This document shows, piece by piece, positions 12,473 to 16,813 of a stretch of 16,813 nucleotides of DNA. This stretch comes from CAZYXO01 sp964651315 (GTDB lineage Bacteria; Bacillota_I; Bacilli_A; RF39; UBA660), in NCBI GenBank assembly GCA_964651315.1, contig CAZYXO010000016.1, forward strand, positions 1-16,813. Reading direction: 5' to 3'. The notes beneath the pieces were generated by a model that was given only the letters and a program-made list of their open reading frames with translations, ran no database searches and was not told where the DNA came from. The position numbers and the translations under genes are program-made. Positions within the stretch are counted from its first letter, which is position 1; the number at the start of each line of letters is the position of its first letter.

Positions 12473-14203
12473 ATGTATAAAGATCGAGAAAAAGGTACTA
12501 TATTAAGAAGTTTATTATCTGTAATACTAATTATAGCAATATTTTGTTTATTAGTATTCTTAGGTTATAAATTATTTAATAAGAACCAAGGAAATACAAA
12601 GAATCAAACATTTATTAATAATATAGAAAGTATGAAAGATGCTGCTAAAAGTTATTTCACTACTGATATGTTACCAAGTAAAGTTGGTGATTCTAAAACA
12701 TTAACATTAGATGAAATGCTAGAAGAAAAATTATTAATTGAATTTGCTGATGAAAATGGTAAATCATGCGATAATGATAAGAGTTATGTAAAAGTAACAA
12801 AAAATAGTAATGACAAATATTCATTAAAAGTTAAATTAGTTTGTGGAAAAACTACAGATTATATAATTGATACAATAGGTTGTAATTCAACATGTGGACA
12901 AAGTGAATGTCCAGAATGCAATTGTGATGATACTTGTAAAGATGTAACAGAATATGAATACAAGAAAATGGTTGATAAAACATCAACATTATATAGTTGT
13001 CCTGATGGATATAAAAGAGATGGTAAATTCTGTAAGAAAACGAAAACTGTAGAAGAAACACCTGCTAAAAAAACAGTTGTATCTTCAGGAGTAGAATTTA
13101 TACCTGCTAAATTAACATCTGGTGCAATTAGTATAATATATGATGATGTAATAACTAGTGGTGGAACTACTGTTTATAAATGTCCAACTGGATATAGTTT
13201 AAATCCTAGTGATAACAAATGTTATAGATATGTTGAAGGAACTATAAGTTATCAAGATGAATGGACTTGTCCTACTGGTTATACTAGAGATGGTACAAGT
13301 TGTTACAAAGAAACTGAACCAACTAAAACAACTACTGATGGAAAATGTACATGTCCAAGTGGATATGATCTAAATAGTGCAAAAACAAAATGTGTTAAAA
13401 TAGTTAATGCTAAAAAAACAACTAAATATACATCATGGGGTAATCCAGTAGATTCATATACAAAAACAATTGCTAAAACAAGCACATGTCCAACATATGC
13501 TGCAGGTACATTAACTAAAACTGTTTTAACTGGTAATACTGTTGTCGGAAATTATCGTAAATGTAGTTATTCAAAATATACAAGAACATCATATACATCA
13601 TATTCATGTTCAAGTGGAAGTATTTATAATACATCAAAATGTAAAATAACTAAAAATCCAAGTTGTTCTGATGATACTGTTAAATATACATGTTCTGTAG
13701 GAACTTTAACAAGTAATAACAAATGTCGTCAAACAACTGGTGCTACTTATACACGAGTTCCAGTAATTACATGCCCTGCTAATTATACTAAATTAAGTAA
13801 TGGACAATGTTATATTACAACAAACCCAACTTCAACTGTTGAACCAATAACATATAAATGTAATGATGGATTTGATTTAAAATATGACAATGGTTACAAA
13901 TGTGTAAAAGAAGTAAAAACACCAGGAACATATTATTGTGAAAATGCTGGTGCTGAACTTGATGGATCAATTTGTAAAAGATATTACGAAGAATTATCTG
14001 ATAAATATGTATGTCCTTGTGGATATGAAGCAAAAGGAACAGGTACAAATACTAAATGTTATAAAGCAACAACTGAAAAAATAAATGCAACTGCAACTAA
14101 GAAAACATATACAACAACTGAATATACATGGAGTACATCAAAGACATTATCTGGATGGACTGCAACTGGTAAAACAAAAACAACAAATACTTGTGCTAAA
14201 TAA
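12473..14203 (+). CDS. Single-pass envelope protein with Cys-rich CPxGY repeats
   Basis: Not a family I can name. The 576-residue protein has a basic N-terminus and a membrane helix at about 11-31. An exported domain at about 45-131 (TLTLDEML, Cys99, SYVKVTK, LVCGKTTDY with Cys124) is shared with the 7393-8262 protein. A dense Cys cluster follows (Cys137, 141, 146, 149, 151, 155). About ten short repeats of the type C-P-x-G-Y-x(5-9)-C-[YKV]-[KR] come next, at about 176-187, 237-250, 266-277, 294-307, 379-390, 407-418, 434-446, 463-477, 489-501 and 516-529, in a Thr/Lys/Tyr-rich setting. The end YTWSTSKTLSGWTATG resembles the paralogue's C-terminus. Cys spacing suggests one disulfide per repeat, as in extracellular EGF- or TNFR-like modules, but homology is not claimed. 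The G run GGGGG lies 9 bases before ATG. It is cotranscribed with the upstream lipoprotein. No sortase motif or C-terminal membrane helix is present. Confidence 0.82.
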   Translation: MYKDREKGTILRSLLSVILIIAIFCLLVFLGYKLFNKNQGNTKNQTFINNIESMKDAAKSYFTTDMLPSKVGDSKTLTLDEMLEEKLLIEFADENGKSCDNDKSYVKVTKNSNDKYSLKVKLVCGKTTDYIIDTIGCNSTCGQSECPECNCDDTCKDVTEYEYKKMVDKTSTLYSCPDGYKRDGKFCKKTKTVEETPAKKTVVSSGVEFIPAKLTSGAISIIYDDVITSGGTTVYKCPTGYSLNPSDNKCYRYVEGTISYQDEWTCPTGYTRDGTSCYKETEPTKTTTDGKCTCPSGYDLNSAKTKCVKIVNAKKTTKYTSWGNPVDSYTKTIAKTSTCPTYAAGTLTKTVLTGNTVVGNYRKCSYSKYTRTSYTSYSCSSGSIYNTSKCKITKNPSCSDDTVKYTCSVGTLTSNNKCRQTTGATYTRVPVITCPANYTKLSNGQCYITTNPTSTVEPITYKCNDGFDLKYDNGYKCVKEVKTPGTYYCENAGAELDGSICKRYYEELSDKYVCPCGYEAKGTGTNTKCYKATTEKINATATKKTYTTTEYTWSTSKTLSGWTATGKTKTTNTCAK

Positions 14204-14225
14204 AAAGTGTGAAAACACTTTTTTT
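14202..14225 (+). terminator. Rho-independent terminator of the surface operon
   Basis: AAAAAGTGT (14202-14210), a GAAA tetraloop, then ACACTTTTTTT (14215-14225). A perfect stem that starts within the stop codon and runs into a T tract. Confidence 0.92.
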
Positions 14226-14238
14226 AATGAATAAACAA

Positions 14239-14247
14239 TGGTAAAAT
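14239..14247 (+). promoter_or_regulatory. Extended -10 promoter of the epimerase-yebC pair
   Basis: TGG-TAAAAT (14239-14247), about 60 bases before the epimerase start. No convincing -35 is present. The element is identical to the one before uvrA. Confidence 0.5.
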
Positions 14248-14306
14248 ATTAATACAAAGTAATTTTAAAAGATTTATAATAATAAATTAAGATAAGAGGT
14301 AAATAA

Positions 14307-15257
14307 ATGAAAAAAGTTTTAGTAACAGGAGCAGGCGGAATAATTGGACTTCAAACAATAAAGTTTTTGTTAAGTGAAGGAAATTATGAAATAACTGCCA
14401 TAGATTTAAAAAATAAAACTACTCAAAAAGCATTAAAGAAATATAATCGTCGCATAAATATTATTTATGGAGATATATTAAATAATGTTTTAATGGAATC
14501 TTTAATAAAAGAACATGACTTTGTAATTCATCTAGCGGGTGTAATGCCACCAATGGCTAATTTTAAAAGAAATATTGCTTATTTAATGGATTATAAAGGA
14601 ACAGAAAATATTGTAAGCTTAATTTCATTTTATAATCCAACATGTCATTTATTTTATGCATCTTCTACAACAATGTATAATCAATATAATAATATAACGG
14701 TTAATACAAAAACAAAGAATGATCAAGATGATTATTATAGTATAAACAAATATAATGTAGAAAAATTAATTAAAAATAAATTAAAAAGTTTTACTATTTA
14801 TCGTTTACCGTTAGTATTATCTAATCCCTATAAAGAATGTTTTATTTATCATATGCCATATAATACAGTAATTGAAACAGTTACTAAAGAAGATGTAGGA
14901 TATTTATTCGCAAGATCTATTCATTATAAAGAAGAACTTAAAAATAAAACATATAATGTTGGTGGAGGTACAACGTGTACTGATACTTATCGTAATATTA
15001 TAATTAATATTTTAAAATATTATGGACTGAGTATAAAATTTATATTAAATAGAATGTTTGTGGAAAAGAATTTTACTGGTGGTACTTATCAAGATAGTGA
15101 TATTCTTGATAATATCGTTCATTTTCGTAATGATACATTATATAGTTATTATATGAGAATCAAAAGAAGTGTTAAAAACAAACGTAAAATTAGTAGATTT
15201 TTGGGAAAAATTGTAATAAAATTATTAAGCAAAAAGGAGAAATTAAATAATGGGTAG
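14307..15257 (+). CDS. NAD-dependent epimerase/dehydratase (extended SDR)
   Basis: Extended short-chain dehydrogenase/reductase, the family that epimerises or dehydrates nucleotide sugars for envelope polysaccharide. The 316-residue protein opens with the Rossmann motif TGAGGIIG (7-14), followed by Asp33 at the end of beta 2, which favours NAD over NADP. Further motifs are GDIL (55-58), HLAGV (75-79), YASSTTMY with the catalytic Ser/Thr (117-124), and the catalytic Tyr144-x-x-x-Lys148 (YYSINK). YRLPLVLSNPYKE and YNVGGG match substrate-domain landmarks. The C-terminus is basic (RIKRSVKNKRKISRFLGK) and could touch membrane or RNA; this is inference. The exact sugar substrate cannot be given. 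It has AGAGGT 6 bases before ATG and overlaps yebC by 8 bases, so the two are translationally linked although the functions seem unrelated. Confidence 0.88.
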   Translation: MKKVLVTGAGGIIGLQTIKFLLSEGNYEITAIDLKNKTTQKALKKYNRRINIIYGDILNNVLMESLIKEHDFVIHLAGVMPPMANFKRNIAYLMDYKGTENIVSLISFYNPTCHLFYASSTTMYNQYNNITVNTKTKNDQDDYYSINKYNVEKLIKNKLKSFTIYRLPLVLSNPYKECFIYHMPYNTVIETVTKEDVGYLFARSIHYKEELKNKTYNVGGGTTCTDTYRNIIINILKYYGLSIKFILNRMFVEKNFTGGTYQDSDILDNIVHFRNDTLYSYYMRIKRSVKNKRKISRFLGKIVIKLLSKKEKLNNG

Positions 15258-15966
15258 AGCATATGAAGTAAGAAAAGCTAGTATTCTAAAAAATGGTGCA
15301 GTGAAAGCAAAATTATATTCCAATTATGCTAAAGAAATATATACTGCTGCAAAAAGAGGTGTGCCAGAACTAGAATCAAATGTCGAATTAAAAAGAATAG
15401 TTGATAAAGCTAAAAGAGATGAAGTACCAAATGATATTATTTTAAGAGCAATTGAAAAAGCTAAAGGAAGTGCAGGTGATGATTATAAAACAGTTATATA
15501 TGAAGGATTTGGACCTGGTAAATCGACATTAATCATTAAATGTATGACAGATAATGTTAATCGGACAGTTGGAGAAGCAAGAGCAGCTTTCAATAAAGTA
15601 AATAAATCACTAGGTGTAACTAATTCAGTATTATATAATTATGATTATCTAGGAATTATATCAATTAAATATGATAATGAAGAACAAATATTAGAAAAAT
15701 TAATAAATAATGATGTAGATATCATTGATATTGAAAATGATAAGGGAATAATATCTATAAGTATGAATCCAACATATTATAACAAAGTTAAAGATGTTTT
15801 AGAAAAAACAATACCAAATGTTACTTATTTAGAAGATGAAATAGGATATTATCCAAAAGAATTAGTAACTTTAGAAGGTGAAGATTTAGAATTATTTAAT
15901 AAATTAATAAGAATAATTGATGATATAGAAGATGTATCGACATATTATCATAATGTATCACTTTAA
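15250..15966 (+). CDS. yebC: YebC/PmpR/TACO1-family protein (YeeI type)
   Basis: A widely conserved cytoplasmic family, first described as DNA-binding regulators and more recently as translation factors that help ribosomes at difficult (for example polyproline) sequences. The 238 residues are the normal length. The family start MGRAYEVRKASILKNGAVKAKLYSNYAKEIY, LKRIVDKAKRDEVPNDIILRAIEKAKG, YEGFGPGKSTLII, TDNVNRTVGEARAAF and the end DIEDVSTYYHNVSL all match. Compared from memory with the two Bacillus paralogues, it is closer to YeeI (GRxWxxxKxxKA...SRIYAKFGREIYVAAKQG) than to YrbC (MAGHSKWxNIxHRK). The start is within the 3' end of the epimerase gene, with AAGGAGA 10 bases upstream. A terminator follows immediately. 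Confidence 0.92.
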   Translation: MGRAYEVRKASILKNGAVKAKLYSNYAKEIYTAAKRGVPELESNVELKRIVDKAKRDEVPNDIILRAIEKAKGSAGDDYKTVIYEGFGPGKSTLIIKCMTDNVNRTVGEARAAFNKVNKSLGVTNSVLYNYDYLGIISIKYDNEEQILEKLINNDVDIIDIENDKGIISISMNPTYYNKVKDVLEKTIPNVTYLEDEIGYYPKELVTLEGEDLELFNKLIRIIDDIEDVSTYYHNVSL

Positions 15967-15989
15967 AACCCTAAAATAAGGGCTTTTTT
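15966..15989 (+). terminator. Rho-independent terminator after yebC
   Basis: CCCT (15969-15972) pairs with AGGG (15979-15982); flanking A's can pair with the following T's around a bulged C. A run of six T follows (15984-15989). Confidence 0.75.
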
Positions 15990-15990
15990 A

Positions 15991-16019
15991 TTTACAAAAA
16001 ATACGTTATATAGTAGAAT
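15991..16019 (+). promoter_or_regulatory. Promoter of the LytTR regulator gene
   Basis: -35 TTTACA (15991-15996), a 17-base spacer, -10 TAGAAT (16014-16019). The -10 is suboptimal, as is often the case for regulated promoters. GTTATA occurs as a direct repeat at 16005-16010 and 16031-16036. Confidence 0.5.
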
Positions 16020-16037
16020 TATAACTGTGAGTTATAA
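16019..16037. repeat. Inverted repeat at the transcription start of the LytTR regulator
   Basis: TTATAAC (16019-16025), spacer TGTGA, GTTATAA (16031-16037). A perfect 7-base inverted repeat just downstream of the -10, spanning the predicted transcription start near 16026. It could be an operator or a 5'-terminal mRNA hairpin. Confidence 0.45.
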
Positions 16038-16052
16038 GAAGGTGGAGAGTAT

Positions 16053-16766
16053 ATGATACGTTTTATATGTGTAGAAGATGAGAAAAAATATCAAGATTGG
16101 GTAAGATCTATAATTACAAATATTTCATTTAAGTTAAATGATGATTATGAAATTGCTATGTATATTAGATTAGATGAAAAATTGAAAGAAGAAATACGCA
16201 GTCAAGATAAAGCAAAAGTTTATATTATGGATATTGAATTAGATGGTAAAGAATCTGGGATTAATATTGCATCTTTAATTAGAGATGATGATTGGGAAAG
16301 TGAAATAATTTTTATTACTAATCATGATGGTATGTTTAAAGATGTATATAAGAATATTTATAAAGTATTTGACTTTGTAGAGAAATTCCATGAATTTGAA
16401 AGTCAATTAACAAAAGATATTATCGAAATAGTTAGTCATAAATTTGATAATAAAATGTTTGTTCATCAAGGTAAATATGCTAATTTACATATTCCATATA
16501 AAGAAATTTTATATATTTATCGTGATAAAGAGGAAAGAAAAGTAGTAGTTGTAACTGATAAAAATACATTTATTGTTGGGTTAAATATTAATGAAATTAT
16601 TAAAAAATTGGATAATAGATTTGTAATATGCCATCGTGCATGTATTATGAATAAAGAAAGAGCAAGAGAAATTTGTTATAAAGATAGATATTTTGTAACT
16701 GATACTGGAGAAAGAGTAGATATGTTATCAAAACTTTATAAGAAGGATATCGAAGATGTTAGGTAA
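16053..16766 (+). CDS. LytTR-family response regulator (AgrA/ComE-like)
   Basis: Two-component regulator of the AgrA/ComE/VirR type, which commonly controls quorum sensing, bacteriocins or surface functions in Firmicutes. At 237 residues it has the standard size. The receiver domain (1-125) has the acidic pocket Glu8-Asp9-Glu10, phosphoacceptor Asp60 in YIMDIELDG, Thr89 in FITNHD and Lys111 in FDFVEKF. The LytTR DNA-binding domain (about 134-237) shows VHQGKYANLHIPYKEILYI and RFVICHRACIMN, matching the CHRSxIVN motif of the family. All key residues are present, so it should be phosphorylatable. A GAAGGTGGAG ribosome-binding region precedes the ATG. It overlaps the following gene by 11 bases, the usual arrangement with a cognate sensor kinase. 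Targets are not evident; no signal-peptide gene is visible upstream. Confidence 0.92.
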   Translation: MIRFICVEDEKKYQDWVRSIITNISFKLNDDYEIAMYIRLDEKLKEEIRSQDKAKVYIMDIELDGKESGINIASLIRDDDWESEIIFITNHDGMFKDVYKNIYKVFDFVEKFHEFESQLTKDIIEIVSHKFDNKMFVHQGKYANLHIPYKEILYIYRDKEERKVVVVTDKNTFIVGLNINEIIKKLDNRFVICHRACIMNKERAREICYKDRYFVTDTGERVDMLSKLYKKDIEDVR

Positions 16767-16813
16767 TGTTGTATATTTTGTCGTAGGATGTTTAACAACA
16801 TATGGATTTTTAA
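16756..16813 (+). CDS. Start of a membrane protein, probably the cognate sensor kinase (partial)
   Basis: ATG at 16756 opens a frame of 19 codons to the window edge, encoding MLGNVVYFVVGCLTTYGFL, a hydrophobic segment consistent with a first membrane helix. AAGGA lies upstream inside the regulator gene, and the start overlaps the regulator's end by 11 bases. AgrC/ComD-type (HPK10) kinases usually sit exactly here and start with membrane helices, so this is the best guess. The kinase domain itself lies outside the window. Confidence 0.55.
   Translation, partial: MLGNVVYFVVGCLTTYGFL

Overview
The window is AT-rich, compact bacterial DNA that looks like a low-GC Gram-positive (Firmicutes, Bacilli/Mollicutes-related) gut-type lineage. 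Pointers are Bacillus-like gene families (TypA, GuaD, YeeI-type YebC, LytTR regulator), a T-box leader in front of pheS-pheT, strong Shine-Dalgarno sites, near-consensus sigma-A promoters often with an extended -10 (TGG-TAWAAT), and hairpin-plus-U terminators. Trp is encoded by TGG. All 14 stop codons visible here are TAA or TAG. I cannot name the genus.

Layout. 1-1090 (minus) is most of the translation GTPase TypA/BipA, cut by the window edge. It is divergent from a membrane-anchored thioredoxin-fold lipoprotein (1212-1826). A 50-residue zinc-ribbon protein (2092-2244) with a very strong promoter and structured leader follows. A convergent guanine deaminase (2309-2761, minus) is divergent from an unrecognised Tyr-rich 120-residue protein (2841-3203). 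Rubrerythrin (3259-3798) ends 6 bases before the first stem of a T-box leader (3805-4011), which controls pheS (4031-5038) and pheT (5050-7383).

The middle of the window carries cell-surface genes around uvrA. A minus-strand single-pass membrane protein (7393-8262) faces pheT and is divergent from uvrA (8377-11178). After uvrA comes a two-gene operon: a 372-residue lipoprotein (11333-12451) and a 576-residue membrane protein with about ten Cys-rich repeats (12473-14203). The 7393-8262 and 12473-14203 proteins are paralogues. They share an N-terminal membrane segment plus an exported domain and a short C-terminal W-S motif, but differ completely in the middle. All three surface genes share a GGGGG ribosome-binding site exactly 9 bases before ATG, and the two transcription units have matching ATTTGACA-17-TGG-TAWAAT promoters.

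The right end holds an NAD-dependent sugar epimerase/dehydratase (14307-15257) overlapping a YebC-family translation regulator (15250-15966). Then comes a LytTR response regulator (16053-16766), overlapping the first codons of what is probably its membrane sensor kinase (16756 to the edge).

How the genes relate. Translation (typA, pheST, yebC), repair (uvrA) and oxidative-stress defence (rubrerythrin) are ordinary core functions. The least explained part is the exported set: a thiol-oxidoreductase-like lipoprotein, two paralogous envelope proteins and a lipoprotein of unknown role. No CRISPR array, transposase, tRNA or rRNA gene was seen. No gene-free stretch exceeds 300 bases.
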